From assembly GCF_030539665.1 (NCBI RefSeq), contig NZ_JAUNXR010000005.1:48681-112680 (forward strand): a stretch of DNA of 64,000 nucleotides, given 5' to 3'. A program made the translations under genes and the position numbers. The notes beneath the pieces were generated by a model. The model saw only the letters and a list, made by a program, of their open reading frames with translations. It had not been told where the DNA came from and searched no databases. Positions 1 to 10,141 of the stretch are shown one piece after another. Positions within the stretch are counted from its first letter, which is position 1. Each line of letters begins with the position of its first letter. This stretch comes from Methanobrevibacter sp. Lineage in GTDB: Archaea; Methanobacteriota; Methanobacteria; Methanobacteriales; Methanobacteriaceae.

Positions 1-276
1 TTTGAAGACCATTTAAAGTCAATTCGTGCACTTGATCCTGCACACTTGATTGTTGTTCCAGGTAGGGAATCTGTAGAAATAGCAGAAAAATACTATAATC
101 AAATCAAAGATGAATTTAATTCAGACTTTTATCCTTTAAGCTATGAAAACATGCCTGAAAGAATTGATAAGTTATGTGAGTTAGCTACCAATTCTGACTA
201 TGACTATGTTATAATGACTGGTTGCGGTGAAGAACAGGCTATGTGGGAAAACATTAAACAAAAATTAATTAAATGA
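1..276 (+). CDS. C-terminal part of an unidentified protein (5' end outside window)
   Basis: The reading frame is open from base 1 and ends at TGA 274-276, so only the last 91 residues are seen and the true start lies upstream of the window. The fragment is soluble and mixed in charge, with a segment ending VIMTGCGEEQ and a lysine-rich tail. I do not recognise the family, and no catalytic motif can be assigned from this fragment alone. It overlaps by 8 bases the end of the convergent gene on the other strand, which suggests tight packing with little room for a dedicated terminator. Confidence 0.7.
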   Translation, partial: FEDHLKSIRALDPAHLIVVPGRESVEIAEKYYNQIKDEFNSDFYPLSYENMPERIDKLCELATNSDYDYVIMTGCGEEQAMWENIKQKLIK

Positions 277-748
277 TTTTATCATTTATTATTTCTTTTA
301 TTTTTTTAATCAAAGCATCGTCTGTGTCTTCTAACTCCCTAAAACAGGCATCAATCTTACAGCCGCACAAATCACAGACTCCGATTACGTAGTCCTGGCT
401 ATTTTTAGAAAATAATATTCCGAAATATTTGTCTTTCAAATGGCCATATTTTTCAAATTCCTCTGCAGTTAACTGTATTGTGCAGTCTTCAGTTGAATAT
501 ATGTCACATTCATTAATCACGGGAGCAAAGGTGAGCATTCCCAAATTGATGAACACGTTTTCTTTTTCCAAAACCTTCAACACTTTTTTAGCGTAGCTGT
601 CATCTTTTTGAATTCCATATTCGTTCAAACTATTGAAATCGTTTGTTCCAAGAGTGTAATTGTCGTAAACTATTGTGGATACAAGTTCTGGATCAATATA
701 GCTATCTGCTGTTTTTTCAATATTTTCAATGGTTTTTTCAAGATTCAT
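269..748 (-). CDS. Hypothetical soluble protein, 159 aa, with a CxxCxC motif
   Basis: A 159-residue soluble protein that I do not recognise. It has a Cys cluster near residues 124-136 (CDLCGCK followed by DAC), which could bind a metal, but the spacing is not a classic zinc ribbon. The start is supported by a GAGG ribosome binding site about 8 bases before the ATG. It converges with the partial gene at the left edge and diverges from the acetyltransferase on the right with only 27 bases between them, so the two promoters must be compact. No signal peptide or membrane segment is visible. Confidence 0.75.
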   Translation of the reverse strand: MNLEKTIENIEKTADSYIDPELVSTIVYDNYTLGTNDFNSLNEYGIQKDDSYAKKVLKVLEKENVFINLGMLTFAPVINECDIYSTEDCTIQLTAEEFEKYGHLKDKYFGILFSKNSQDYVIGVCDLCGCKIDACFRELEDTDDALIKKIKEIINDKII

Positions 749-775
749 TTAAATTTCCTCACATTATTAAATTAG

Positions 776-1318
776 ATGAGAAACATAATATATTTAATGA
801 TATTTAAAACTAGAAGATTGGTGTTAAGACCCTGGAATGAAAAAGATGCAAAATGGCTGTATTTTTATGCAAGAAATCCAAATGTAGGTCCGATGGCGGG
901 ATGGAATCCTCATCAATCTAGGGAAGAAAGTTTATATATTATTCAAACGGTTTTTTCCAAAAAAGAGACTTATGCAATTACCTTTAAGGGAAAACCTATT
1001 GGCTGCATTACATTGTATGTTCATCCCGACGGCAATTATTACTGGGGTGATGGAAACGGCGAAATCGGATATTGGATCGGTGAGCAGTTTTGGGGCCAGG
1101 GAATAACTGTAGAGGCCTCTAAAATAATTTTGAAACATGGTTTTGAGGATTTGAAATTGAAAACGATATATGCGACATACCAAAAACAGAACAAAAGGTC
1201 AAAAAGGGTTCTTGAAAAGTTAGGTTTTAAATATTATGATGAGGTTGAAAAATTAGATGTTAACTATAGGTCATTTAAAGAGATAGCAATGTATTTAAAA
1301 GGTGAAGATTATTTATAA
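776..1318 (+). CDS. GNAT family N-acetyltransferase, RimJ/RimL type
   Basis: A 180-residue acetyltransferase of the RimJ/RimL group, which moves an acetyl group from acetyl-CoA to a protein N-terminus or small amine. Family signs are the N-terminal TRRLVLRPW strand, the central acetyl-CoA binding segment GYWIGEQFWGQGI around residues 100-115, and the C-terminal NKRSKRVLEKLGFKYY helix-strand near residues 138-154. The length is typical. A second ATG at 797 (MIFKTRRLVL) matches the usual family N-terminus better than the first ATG, but neither has a clear ribosome binding site. The substrate cannot be deduced. Confidence 0.88.
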   Translation: MRNIIYLMIFKTRRLVLRPWNEKDAKWLYFYARNPNVGPMAGWNPHQSREESLYIIQTVFSKKETYAITFKGKPIGCITLYVHPDGNYYWGDGNGEIGYWIGEQFWGQGITVEASKIILKHGFEDLKLKTIYATYQKQNKRSKRVLEKLGFKYYDEVEKLDVNYRSFKEIAMYLKGEDYL

Positions 1319-1344
1319 TTATTGATAAATAGGAGGAGATAGAA

Positions 1345-1881
1345 ATGGAAACTTTTGATGCAATCAACAATAGAAAAAGTATTCGTGGATATAATGATGA
1401 GCAAATTACAGAAGAGGAGTTATCTGCTATTGTGGAAGTTGCTAACAAAGCACCGAATGCAGGTCCTTTCCATATTACTGTAATTCAGGATAAGGAGTTT
1501 TTAACTGAAATTAACGATAAGACCAAAATTAAGATGTTGGCAAGTAAAGGGTTTATGAAAGAAAGGGCTTCAATGCCCGGATACGAACCTTTATACAATG
1601 CTCCTACCTTGATTGTGGTTTCAACCCCTGAGGTTCCATTTGCAGAAATCAATGCTGCTTGTTCAATAACTACCATGGCTTTGGCAGCTACTGATTTGGG
1701 TCTTGGAAGCTGTTATGTGGTCTCTCCGATACAAACCTTGGTTGAACCTGATGTTCTTTTAAGACTCGAACTTCCTGAAGGATTTGTTCCAATTTCCGGA
1801 CTTTTGGTGGGTTATGAAAGTGATGTCAAAATCCAAAGTCCACCTAGAGCTGATGTGGATAATGTTAATTATATTTTATAG
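1345..1881 (+). CDS. Nitroreductase family protein (FMN oxidoreductase)
   Basis: A 178-residue member of the FMN-dependent nitroreductase family, which reduces nitro compounds, quinones or flavins with NAD(P)H. The N-terminal INNRKSIRGY segment (residues 7-16) is the family FMN-phosphate binding signature, followed by APNAGPFH at about 35-42. The C-terminal half carries the alanine-rich helix and LGLGSCYV. The ATG is preceded by a very strong AGGAGGAGA ribosome binding site. The physiological substrate is unknown; in methanogens these proteins often sit alone, as here, 27 bases after the acetyltransferase. Confidence 0.9.
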   Translation: METFDAINNRKSIRGYNDEQITEEELSAIVEVANKAPNAGPFHITVIQDKEFLTEINDKTKIKMLASKGFMKERASMPGYEPLYNAPTLIVVSTPEVPFAEINAACSITTMALAATDLGLGSCYVVSPIQTLVEPDVLLRLELPEGFVPISGLLVGYESDVKIQSPPRADVDNVNYIL

Positions 1882-1892
1882 ATTTGATAGGT

Positions 1893-2258
1893 ATGGTAAG
1901 AATTTGTAAAAACTGCGGTTATAATAATGAGGATAGTTATAATTACTGTGCGAAATGTGGTACTCAATTAACAGATAACGTAATTGGTACGGAAATGCCA
2001 ATTCAGTTTTCAGAGGAATCCAAAACAAGACTGATTATCATATCATATATAATTACAATTATCTTATCATGGGGTGGAGTCGTAGTGTACCTTTTAAGGG
2101 CCAAATATGCAGTTGGATATTTAGGTTTCTTCGGTGCATTCATGCCTTTTTATTTAATACAGGCGCCGGATAAGAGAATTAGAAAACATGGATATATAAT
2201 GTTATTAATCTCATTGGTTGGAATTGCTTTGTCATTTTACCTGCTGTTCTATAATTAA
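1893..2258 (+). CDS. Zinc-ribbon membrane protein
   Basis: A small protein (121 aa from the ATG chosen here) with an N-terminal zinc ribbon of the form CKNCG followed by CAKCG 15 residues later, a short polar linker, then two to three hydrophobic segments covering roughly residues 45-120. The N-terminal ribbon is probably cytoplasmic. I chose ATG 1893 over the in-frame TTG at 1884 because the zinc-ribbon group usually begins MVRIC or similar. It follows the nitroreductase by 11 bases and may be co-transcribed. The function is unknown; a similar ribbon plus membrane layout recurs at 48918. Confidence 0.75.
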   Translation: MVRICKNCGYNNEDSYNYCAKCGTQLTDNVIGTEMPIQFSEESKTRLIIISYIITIILSWGGVVVYLLRAKYAVGYLGFFGAFMPFYLIQAPDKRIRKHGYIMLLISLVGIALSFYLLFYN

Positions 2259-2267
2259 TAACATTAC

Positions 2268-2277
2268 TTTTTTTTTT
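2268..2277. terminator. Oligo-T / oligo-A terminator between convergent genes
   Basis: A run of ten T lies between the end of the zinc-ribbon gene on the plus strand and the end of the membrane-anchored gene on the minus strand. Archaeal RNA polymerase terminates at such T-runs. It would serve the plus-strand transcript. Confidence 0.55.
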
Positions 2278-2280
2278 ATT

Positions 2281-2772
2281 TTAAACGAAATGGATGCCAA
2301 TGTCACCCAATAACAGGCTTTCAAAAATACCCATATAGTTTATGTTTGTATTTCCTGTGGTGGCTTCTATTGCTGGGGCCCTGTCATATCCCTGTCCCCC
2401 ATCATAAGAGCGTATGTTGTCCACCAAATTATTTCCGAATATTCTTCCAGCAGCATCATTGTTTACTGTAACAACAAGATTCGGCTTTGTGTGGTATGTG
2501 TATTCCATAATTTCTGATGCTGCCTGGTAAGGATGGTCAGGATTGTCCAAATAAATGTTATGCAATGTTTGGTGATTGCTGTTTATTGAATTTCCCGGAT
2601 AGATCCAACTTACTCCTCCAGTCAAGTTCCAGATTGCTCCCATATCCACTCCGGGTGCAACATCTCCACCTTCCGAAGTGTCTGTTGCGATTATCAGTAC
2701 GTTAGCTGTTAATAAAAAACCTATTATTGCTATAACGAGTATTAAAGGTATTATTTTGAATATTGATTTCAC
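2281..2772 (-). CDS. Membrane-anchored or secreted hypothetical protein
   Basis: A 163-residue protein with one strongly hydrophobic N-terminal segment (residues 5-30) that may be a signal anchor, followed by a polar extracellular domain containing NNDAAGRIFGNNLVDNI near residues 104-120. Cysteine is absent, as in many archaeal surface proteins. I do not recognise the domain. It is a monocistronic minus-strand gene divergent from prs, and the roughly 100-base spacer between them holds AT-rich sequence suitable for two promoters. Confidence 0.7.
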   Translation of the reverse strand: MKSIFKIIPLILVIAIIGFLLTANVLIIATDTSEGGDVAPGVDMGAIWNLTGGVSWIYPGNSINSNHQTLHNIYLDNPDHPYQAASEIMEYTYHTKPNLVVTVNNDAAGRIFGNNLVDNIRSYDGGQGYDRAPAIEATTGNTNINYMGIFESLLLGDIGIHFV

Positions 2773-2874
2773 AGTACTATATAGTATGGATATTTTTTGA
2801 TATAATAATTTTCTATGTAAATTATTTATATTCTGAAAAATAAATTATATAATATTTATATTTAGGTGATTTAT

Positions 2875-3774
2875 GTGATTATAGGTGGTTCAACCTCTCA
2901 AGATCTTGCAGCTAAAGTTGCTAACATACTTGGTGAAAAATTGTGTTATGTGGAAACAAAAAAGTTTCCTGACGGAGAAAGATATCTTAAAGTCAACGGG
3001 CCAGTTGAAGACGAAGTGACCATTATCCAGTCAACTGCTTATCCTCAGGACGAGAACATTCTTGAATTATTATTTTTAATCAAAACAGTGAAAGATTTAG
3101 GTGCTAAAAGAGTTAAAGTTGTCATGCCATATATGGGTTATGCAAGACAAGAAAAACGTTTCAATCCTGGCGAAGCAGTATCTGCAAGAATCGTCGCAGA
3201 ATTAATTGAATGTGCAGGTGCAGATGAATTTATAACATTCAACATTCATGAAAAATGTGTTCTTGATTTCTTCAGTATTCCAGCAAAAACATTGTCTGCA
3301 ATGCCTGCAATAGCAGAATATGTTAGGGATGACGATGAAAAGCCTTTAATTGTAGCTCCTGATAAGGGAGCATATCATTTTGCTCAGGAAATTGCACATA
3401 TTCTAGATTCTGAATGCACTTACTTCTCCAAGGTTCGTCTTGGACCAGACAAGGTGGAAACCAGGATAGTTGACGTTAGATGTGACGGTGCAGATGAAGA
3501 GACCGTAAATGTTGATGCCGTTAAAGGTAAAAAGGTAGTTATCATCGACGACATCATAGCTACCGGTGGAACCATTGTAAATGCTATTAACATTTTAAAA
3601 CAGCACGGAGCCAAATCAGTGGATGTATGCTGCGTTCATCCTATTCTTGTAAACGGTGCGACTGCAAGAATCTATGAGGCAGGTGCAAATAGCTTAATTT
3701 CCACCAACAGTATTTCTTCAGACACTTCTCGTGTTTCTCTTGCTGATATAATTGCAGAAGAGTTAAAAGATTAA
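2875..3774 (+). CDS. prs: Ribose-phosphate pyrophosphokinase (PRPP synthetase)
   Basis: Makes 5-phosphoribosyl-1-pyrophosphate from ribose 5-phosphate and ATP, feeding purine, pyrimidine, histidine and methanopterin synthesis. Seen directly: the flexible-loop region YARQEKRFNPGEAVSAR at about residues 92-108, the paired FNIHEK site, and the PRPP-binding loop IIDDIIATGGTI near 225-236. The length of 299 residues is slightly below bacterial enzymes, as usual for the archaeal class. I chose GTG 2875 because AGGTGA lies about 5 bases upstream; an earlier in-frame GTG at 2866 overlaps that site. It lies with purF, hisG, pyrF and guaB in this window, all of which make or use PRPP-derived nucleotides. 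Confidence 0.96.
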   Translation: MIIGGSTSQDLAAKVANILGEKLCYVETKKFPDGERYLKVNGPVEDEVTIIQSTAYPQDENILELLFLIKTVKDLGAKRVKVVMPYMGYARQEKRFNPGEAVSARIVAELIECAGADEFITFNIHEKCVLDFFSIPAKTLSAMPAIAEYVRDDDEKPLIVAPDKGAYHFAQEIAHILDSECTYFSKVRLGPDKVETRIVDVRCDGADEETVNVDAVKGKKVVIIDDIIATGGTIVNAINILKQHGAKSVDVCCVHPILVNGATARIYEAGANSLISTNSISSDTSRVSLADIIAEELKD

Positions 3775-3825
3775 TTATTTTTCAACTGCTCTTGGAAAAT
3801 TAGCAAATATTATTAAGGTGGTTAT

Positions 3826-4122
3826 ATGGAAATAGATAAAGATGTAATTAAGCAGGATTTAATTGAAAAATCTAATGATATTTTAAAAAAATATAATGAG
3901 CCTTATGTTGTGGATCATATAGCTATTATGAATACCTCACAAAACATCAATTTCCTTGGAAACATGAGGGTAATGGTGGAAGATTCAGTTAAAAAAATAA
4001 GAGAAGATTTGGAAGAAGCTTTTAAGGATTATGAAATCTTAAAAATCCGGGATAGAAAAGTTGTACCTTGCTGTGCACCACCATATGTTCATATTAGTTT
4101 CAACATCACAATTAATAAATAA
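3826..4122 (+). CDS. Hypothetical protein, 98 aa
   Basis: A small soluble protein, acidic in the first half, that ends with a VVPCCAPPYVHISF segment. The paired cysteines followed by prolines are the most notable feature and could bind a metal or form a redox site, but this is only a suggestion. I do not recognise the family. A GGTGG sequence lies a few bases before the ATG. It sits between prs and uvrB on the same strand, 51 and 42 bases away, and could be in an operon with uvrB. Confidence 0.7.
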   Translation: MEIDKDVIKQDLIEKSNDILKKYNEPYVVDHIAIMNTSQNINFLGNMRVMVEDSVKKIREDLEEAFKDYEILKIRDRKVVPCCAPPYVHISFNITINK

Positions 4123-4164
4123 TGCTTGTTTCATAATATAAGGTTATTAATTGGGGGATGAATC

Positions 4165-6129
4165 ATGAAACAATTTGAACTACAATCACCTTATAAACCC
4201 TTAGGGGATCAGCCTAAAGCTATTGATTCCTTAGCTGAAGGCTTTCTAAATGGAAAGAAGGAACAGACTCTTTTAGGAGTCACCGGTTCCGGTAAGACTT
4301 TTACAATGGCTAACGTTATTGAAAAAGTTCAAAAGCCAACACTTATTATTTCTCATAACAAAACTCTTGCGGCACAGCTATATGAAGAGTTTAAGGAATT
4401 TTTCCCAGACAATGCCGTAGAGTATTTTGTCAGTTATTATGATTATTATCAGCCGGAGGCTTACGTGCCTAGGACTGACACCTTCATTGACAAGGAAGCT
4501 TCAATCAATGAAGAGATTGACACAATGAGGCATTCTGCCACACAATCATTGCTTTCAAGGGATGACGTTATCGTCGTTTCCAGCGTGTCATGCATCTATG
4601 GTATTGGTTCTCCTGAAGATTATGGCGAATTTGCTTTCGGAATATCTGTTGGGGATATTTATGATAGGGATGAAATTATCAGACGTTTAATTTTCATGCA
4701 GTATGAACGTAATGACATTGAATTTGACAGGGGTCAGTTTAGAGTACGTGGAGATGTTATTGAGATAAATCCAGTGGATGGAACTTCTCCTGTTAGGATT
4801 GAGCTTTTCGGTGATGAAATCGATGCCATCAGCTTGATAGATAGGGTTACAGGCAAAAGGAAAGAATCTCTTCCTCGCTACATGGTATTTCCAGCAAAGC
4901 ATTTTGTCGTAGGCCAGGATAGGATGGAAACAGCTATTCATAATATCAATCAGGAGCTTAATGACAGGCTTTTGGAGTTAAACCAAACCAATAAACTTTT
5001 GGAAGCTCAAAGACTTGAACAAAGAACTCGTTTTGATGTTGAAATGCTTAATGAAATGGGATACTGTCCAGGGGTTGAAAATTATTCAATGCACTTGTCT
5101 GGAAGGAAATGGGGAGATGTGCCTTATTCCTTACTCAAATATTTCCCTGATGATTATTTGACCATTATTGATGAATCTCACGTTACTGTTCCCCAAATCA
5201 GGGGAATGTACAATGGTGATAAGGCCCGTAAACAGACATTGGTTGACCATGGTTTCAGATTGCCTTCTGCCAAAGAGAATAGGCCGTTGCGCTTTGATGA
5301 GTTTGAAGCTGCTATGAATCAGGTTTTATATGTTTCAGCAACTCCTGCTTCCTATGAGCTTTCACGTTCAACAAATATTGTAGAGCAGATTAATCGTCCT
5401 ACAGGACTGGTCGATCCGGAAATCATCATACGTCCTGTTCAAGGTCAGGTTGACGATTTGCTTAATGAGGTCAGATTAAGGGCAGAAAGGGATGAGAGGG
5501 TCCTTGTAACCACACTGACTAAAAGGATGGCTGAAGATTTAACAGACTATTATGCTAAGATTGGTGTTAAAGTTAGATACATGCATTCTGAAATCGATAC
5601 TCTTGAAAGGACTGAAATCATCGACGATTTAAGGCGGGGAACTTTTGATGTTCTTGTTGGTGTAAACCTTTTGAGGGAAGGTCTTGACTTGCCAGAGGTA
5701 TCTTTAGTGGCTATTTTGGATGCTGACAAGGAAGGGTTTTTGAGAAACCAGACTTCCCTTATACAGACAATTGGTAGGGCAGCAAGAAATGTTAATGGTA
5801 AGGTAATCATGTATGTTGATGAAATGACCGATTCCGTTCGCAATGCTATGGATATTACCAATAAAAGGAGAAAAATCCAGCTTAAGTATAATGAGTTAAA
5901 CAATATCACTCCTAAGACTGCTAGGCGTACTTTGAAAGAGAAAAAAGAAACAGAAGAGAAGTATGACAAGTCAGCTACTGACATTAGTAAAATGCCTAAA
6001 GATGAGCTTAATCTTTTAATCAAGGATCTTGAAAGTGATATGAAGGAAGCTGCTAAAAATCTGAACTTTGAAAAGGCTGCAGAGCTTAGAAATAAATTAT
6101 TCACCATTAAAGAGATGAAAAAATCATAG
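4165..6129 (+). CDS. uvrB: Excinuclease ABC subunit B
   Basis: UvrB is the damage-verifying ATPase of nucleotide excision repair: it is loaded by UvrA and recruits the nuclease UvrC. Visible parts are the Walker A loop GVTGSGKT (residues 38-45), the beta-hairpin region with [12 protein letters not shown] that inserts between DNA strands, the DESH helicase box, the C-terminal helicase motifs with QTIGRAARN, and the C-terminal UVR helix pair (about 622-652) that binds UvrC. At 654 residues it is full length. UvrABC is a bacterial system found in mesophilic methanogens, probably by old transfer. uvrA follows 169 bases downstream; uvrC is 40 kb away. Confidence 0.98.
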   Translation: MKQFELQSPYKPLGDQPKAIDSLAEGFLNGKKEQTLLGVTGSGKTFTMANVIEKVQKPTLIISHNKTLAAQLYEEFKEFFPDNAVEYFVSYYDYYQPEAYVPRTDTFIDKEASINEEIDTMRHSATQSLLSRDDVIVVSSVSCIYGIGSPEDYGEFAFGISVGDIYDRDEIIRRLIFMQYERNDIEFDRGQFRVRGDVIEINPVDGTSPVRIELFGDEIDAISLIDRVTGKRKESLPRYMVFPAKHFVVGQDRMETAIHNINQELNDRLLELNQTNKLLEAQRLEQRTRFDVEMLNEMGYCPGVENYSMHLSGRKWGDVPYSLLKYFPDDYLTIIDESHVTVPQIRGMYNGDKARKQTLVDHGFRLPSAKENRPLRFDEFEAAMNQVLYVSATPASYELSRSTNIVEQINRPTGLVDPEIIIRPVQGQVDDLLNEVRLRAERDERVLVTTLTKRMAEDLTDYYAKIGVKVRYMHSEIDTLERTEIIDDLRRGTFDVLVGVNLLREGLDLPEVSLVAILDADKEGFLRNQTSLIQTIGRAARNVNGKVIMYVDEMTDSVRNAMDITNKRRKIQLKYNELNNITPKTARRTLKEKKETEEKYDKSATDISKMPKDELNLLIKDLESDMKEAAKNLNFEKAAELRNKLFTIKEMKKS

Positions 6130-6143
6130 TATTTTTAGAAAGT

Positions 6144-6151
6144 TTTATATA
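6144..6151 (+). promoter_or_regulatory. TATA box upstream of uvrA
   Basis: TTTATATA in the uvrB-uvrA spacer, in the same context (GTTTTATATAGTA) as the TATA boxes of the tRNA-Leu and cbiM in this window. A start about 25 bases downstream would give uvrA a leader of about 130 bases. A second, weaker AT-rich box near 6226 is closer to the gene. The presence of the box suggests uvrA can be transcribed independently of uvrB. Confidence 0.5.
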
Positions 6152-6298
6152 GTACGAACTATTAATATATAAATAGATTGCTATATATTACTATTTTTTA
6201 TTTTATTTTTCAAATGCTCTTAGGTAATATATAATATTGGAGCACAACAGAATTACTAACTGATTTTATGATGATTATTATTTAAAAGAGGAGATATA

Positions 6299-9190
6299 AT
6301 GGAAGTAAATTCAAAAAAACAAATAGTCGTTAAAGGGGCTAAGGAACACAACTTGCAGAATATTGATTTAGCTATCCCAAGAGATGAATTTGTTGTAATC
6401 ACCGGTTTGAGTGGGTCTGGAAAATCTTCTCTTGCGTTTGATACAATATATGCTGAAGGACAGCGCAGATATGTTGAATCATTATCTGCATATGCAAGAC
6501 AGTTTTTAGGCCAAATGAAAAAGCCAGAAATGGATTATATAGAAGGATTATCTCCAGCTATTTCAATAGATCAAAAAACCACAAAGGAAAATCCAAGATC
6601 AACTGTGGGGACAATTACAGAAATATATGATTATTTAAGATTATTATATGCCAGAATAGGAATACCTCATTGTCCTAATTGTGGAAAGGAAGTCTCCCAT
6701 CAAACAATTGGTCAAATAGGTGACAATATTATGGACGAGGGCGAAGGTCTTAAAATCCAAATACTCGCACCAATTGTAAAAGACAAAAAAGGAGAACATA
6801 AGCAAGTCTTTGAGGATTTGAGAAACAAGGGATTTGTTAGAGCTCGTGTAGATGGAGAGATTAGAAATCTTGACGAAGACATTAAACTTGCTAGAACCTA
6901 TAAACACACAATAGAGGTTGTTGTAGATAGATTGAAAACCAGAAAAGACACAGAATTTAAAAGAAGATTGGTAGGTTCTCTTGAAACAGCATCTGAATTT
7001 GGTGAAGGTTTAATCAATGTTCTATTTGATAAGGATGGGGAGGAATTCGAAAAGAAATACTCAGAACATTTTGCATGTGTGGACTGTGGAATAAACTTTG
7101 ACGAACTGTCACCAAGAATGTTCTCATTTAACGCTCCTCAGGGGGCTTGTCCTGAATGTAATGGTATTGGTTCTAAAATGGAAATCAACCCTGATTTGAT
7201 AGTTCCAAACAAAAACCTTACATTAAATGAAGGTGCTATTGTACCATGGTCAAAATCCAACAAAAAGGAAAATTACTATCATCAGATGCTTACTGCAGTA
7301 GCACAGCATTTCAACTTTAGCATGGACACTCCATTCAACGAATTGACTACAGAACAGCAAGATACAATATTATATGGCTGCAACGATAAAATACCTTTTA
7401 CTTTCAAACGTAGAAACAGGTCATATCAGGTAAACCGTAAGTTTGAAGGTGTAATTCCAAGAATGGAACGTTTATATTTGGAAACCAAATCCAACTACAA
7501 TAGGAAATATATTTCCAAATTCATGAGTGACCATAAGTGTCATGTCTGTGGTGGTAAAAGGCTTCGTCCTGAAGCATTGGCAGTTACAGTTGGAGGAAAA
7601 TCAATTGCAGACATTGTAGAGATGTCTATTAAGGATTCCTATCAGTTCTTCTTAGATTTGGAACTTAATGAAAGGGAAAATTTCATTGCCAAAGAAGTTT
7701 TAAAGGAAATTCGTGAAAGATTAAAATTCCTAGTTGATGTAGGTTTGGATTACCTGTCAATGGAAAGGTCTTCAGGAACATTGTCTGGAGGAGAAGCTCA
7801 AAGAATAAGGCTTGCAACCCAAATCGGGTCTGGTTTGGTGGGAGTATTGTATATTTTGGATGAGCCTAGTATCGGTCTTCATCAAAGGGACAATGTAAAA
7901 CTTATTGAAACTCTTAAAAGACTTAAAAACCTTGGAAATACCTTGATTGTTGTTGAACACGATGAAGAAACAATATTGTCTGCCGACTATGTTGTGGACA
8001 TTGGCCCTGGAGCCGGAGAACATGGTGGTAAGATAATAGCTGCAGGAACTCCATCCGACATAATGAATTCAGAGGATTCAATAACTGGAAAATACTTGTC
8101 AAGACAGGAAGTAATCGACATTCCAACTTCTCGCCGACCTGGAAATGGTAAATTCATTAACATTATAGGTGCAAAGCAGAACAATCTTAAAGATATTGAT
8201 GTTGACATTCCATTAGGGAAATTTACATGTGTTACTGGAGTCAGCGGCTCCGGTAAAAGTAGTCTGATTAATGAGATTTTATATAAGGGACTATCTGAAA
8301 AATTAAACAATAAATTTGCATTTTCAGGCAAATACGATGATATCAAAGGTTATGAAAACATCGATAAGATCATAGCCATTGATCAGAAACCTATTGGAAG
8401 AACTCCGAGATCAAATCCGGCTACCTACACAGGTTTGTTTACATATATTCGTGAATTATTCGCAGAAACTCCTGAAGCTAAAGCAAGAGGCTATAAACCT
8501 GGTAGATTCAGTTTTAATGTAAAAGGAGGAAGATGCGAAGCATGTTCTGGTGACGGAATAGTTCAGATAGAAATGCACTTCTTGGCTGACGTTTATGTCC
8601 CTTGTGAGGTTTGTGGTGGAAAACGTTACAATGATGAAACATTGGATATTAGATATAAGGGTAAAAACATCTATGAAGTTCTTGAAATGACTGTGGATGA
8701 AGCATTGGAGTTCTTTGAGAACATTCCCAAAATACAGAAAAAACTTCAAACATTGCATGACGTTGGATTGGGATATATGAAAATCGGTCAGCCGGCCACA
8801 ACATTATCTGGTGGGGAAGCTCAAAGAATCAAGCTTGCTAAGGAATTGTCAAGAACAAGCACAGGCAAAACCATGTATATTCTTGATGAGCCAACAACAG
8901 GTCTTCACTTTGCAGACATTAAAAGATTATTAGATGTGCTTAATCGTTTAACAGATTCTGGAAATTCAGTTGTTGTAATTGAACATAATTTGGACGTTAT
9001 CAAAACTGCAGATCATATAATTGACTTAGGCCCTGAAGGTGGAGATGGTGGCGGTCAGATAATAGCTACCGGAACTCCAGAAGAGATTGCAAAACAGGAC
9101 ACCTACACTGGACAGTTCCTGCAGCAGATGCTCACTAACAACATCACTCCTTATGCAAAGGAGCTTGTTGAGCAGAAAATGAGTAAATAG
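6299..9190 (+). CDS. uvrA: Excinuclease ABC subunit A
   Basis: UvrA is the dimeric ABC-type ATPase that finds bulky DNA lesions and delivers UvrB to them. The 963-residue length is normal. Directly visible are two Walker A loops (GLSGSGKS at residues 36-43 and GVSGSGKS near 645), two signature motifs ([12 protein letters not shown] and [12 protein letters not shown]), and CxxC pairs of the zinc modules around residues 125, 260, 284, 414 and 746-770. The N-terminal [19 protein letters not shown] block is nearly invariant in the family. A GAGGAGATA ribosome binding site precedes the ATG. It works with uvrB just upstream and uvrC at 46 kb. Confidence 0.98.
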   Translation: MEVNSKKQIVVKGAKEHNLQNIDLAIPRDEFVVITGLSGSGKSSLAFDTIYAEGQRRYVESLSAYARQFLGQMKKPEMDYIEGLSPAISIDQKTTKENPRSTVGTITEIYDYLRLLYARIGIPHCPNCGKEVSHQTIGQIGDNIMDEGEGLKIQILAPIVKDKKGEHKQVFEDLRNKGFVRARVDGEIRNLDEDIKLARTYKHTIEVVVDRLKTRKDTEFKRRLVGSLETASEFGEGLINVLFDKDGEEFEKKYSEHFACVDCGINFDELSPRMFSFNAPQGACPECNGIGSKMEINPDLIVPNKNLTLNEGAIVPWSKSNKKENYYHQMLTAVAQHFNFSMDTPFNELTTEQQDTILYGCNDKIPFTFKRRNRSYQVNRKFEGVIPRMERLYLETKSNYNRKYISKFMSDHKCHVCGGKRLRPEALAVTVGGKSIADIVEMSIKDSYQFFLDLELNERENFIAKEVLKEIRERLKFLVDVGLDYLSMERSSGTLSGGEAQRIRLATQIGSGLVGVLYILDEPSIGLHQRDNVKLIETLKRLKNLGNTLIVVEHDEETILSADYVVDIGPGAGEHGGKIIAAGTPSDIMNSEDSITGKYLSRQEVIDIPTSRRPGNGKFINIIGAKQNNLKDIDVDIPLGKFTCVTGVSGSGKSSLINEILYKGLSEKLNNKFAFSGKYDDIKGYENIDKIIAIDQKPIGRTPRSNPATYTGLFTYIRELFAETPEAKARGYKPGRFSFNVKGGRCEACSGDGIVQIEMHFLADVYVPCEVCGGKRYNDETLDIRYKGKNIYEVLEMTVDEALEFFENIPKIQKKLQTLHDVGLGYMKIGQPATTLSGGEAQRIKLAKELSRTSTGKTMYILDEPTTGLHFADIKRLLDVLNRLTDSGNSVVVIEHNLDVIKTADHIIDLGPEGGDGGGQIIATGTPEEIAKQDTYTGQFLQQMLTNNITPYAKELVEQKMSK

Positions 9191-9214
9191 AAATATTTAT
9201 TAAATCATGTAATC

Positions 9215-9253
9215 AAAAGTTTTAACTATATTATTTTATATAGTTTTTAACTT
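9215..9253 (+). terminator. Hairpin with T-rich tail after uvrA
   Basis: An inverted repeat of about 16 bases per arm (AAAAGTTTTAACTATA and its near complement) flanks a short T-rich loop, beginning 25 bases after the uvrA stop and ending just before the DUF368 ribosome binding site. It is a plausible terminator or processing site. The arms are AT-only apart from one C or G each, so some chance pairing is expected. Confidence 0.45.
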
Positions 9254-9271
9254 TTTTAATGAGGAGATTAC

Positions 9272-10141
9272 ATGAAAAGTAAATTTTTAGAACCATTTTT
9301 AATTTTTATTCGCGGTTTATTAATGGGTTCTGCAGATATTGTTCCAGGGGTTTCAGGAGGAACAATAGCTTTAATCACTGGAATATATGAACATCTGGTT
9401 CATGCGATTAGTAAAATAAGGTTCAGATGCCTAAAGCCTTTGCTGAAAGGAAATTTCAACGAGTTCAAGTTGAAATTCGAGGAAGATATTGATTATAGGT
9501 TTTTCATACCACTTCTTTTAGGGATTGGTATAGCAATGCTAAGTTTGGCTAAGGTCATCACTTATTGTATGGATGTATACACTGCAGTTACATATTCCTT
9601 CTTTTTAGGTCTTATTTTGGCTTCTTCCTATGTATTGTATAGGCAAATTGCTAAGGTAAGTCTGAAACATATATTTTTTACAGTAATTGGTTTGGTTTTG
9701 GCATATATTTTTGTAAGCTTAAATCCGATTGCAGCTAACCATTCTTTGCCGGTATTGTTCGTTTCAGGTTTGATAGCTATCTGTGCAATGATTCTGCCGG
9801 GGATTTCAGGATCGTTTCTATTGCTCCTTTTAGGCCAATATGAACATATGCTTAATGCTATTGAAACATTCAATATTGTAGAGATAGTCGTTTTCATTGT
9901 TGGTGCAGTTATTGGTATTTTGGGTTTTTCAAGACTTTTAAATTACTTGCTTGAAAACTATAAGGAAATGACAATGGCATTTTTAATAGGTGTAATGATA
10001 GGTACTCTTAAGATTCCTGCAGTCAACATTGTTCAATCAGCTTCTACAGGAATATTTGATATTGTTACATGCATTGTAGCTGCTGTTGCAGGTCTTGTCA
10101 TTATCATTGTTATGGAAACTAGATTTGATTATATTGAATAG
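9272..10141 (+). CDS. DUF368 family integral membrane protein
   Basis: A 289-residue polytopic membrane protein of the DUF368 family. The hallmark is the duplicated motif: ADIVPGVSGGTIALITGIYE near residues 21-40 and AMILPGISGSFLLLLLGQYE near 171-190, each with the PG-x-SG core, which suggests inverted structural repeats as in small transporters. About eight to nine membrane segments are apparent. DUF368 proteins have been linked to undecaprenyl-phosphate translocation (the PopT group) in bacteria; whether that holds for archaeal polyprenyl carriers is inference. The ATG follows a GAGGAGATTAC ribosome binding site. Gene-poor DNA follows. Confidence 0.93.
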   Translation: MKSKFLEPFLIFIRGLLMGSADIVPGVSGGTIALITGIYEHLVHAISKIRFRCLKPLLKGNFNEFKLKFEEDIDYRFFIPLLLGIGIAMLSLAKVITYCMDVYTAVTYSFFLGLILASSYVLYRQIAKVSLKHIFFTVIGLVLAYIFVSLNPIAANHSLPVLFVSGLIAICAMILPGISGSFLLLLLGQYEHMLNAIETFNIVEIVVFIVGAVIGILGFSRLLNYLLENYKEMTMAFLIGVMIGTLKIPAVNIVQSASTGIFDIVTCIVAAVAGLVIIIVMETRFDYIE

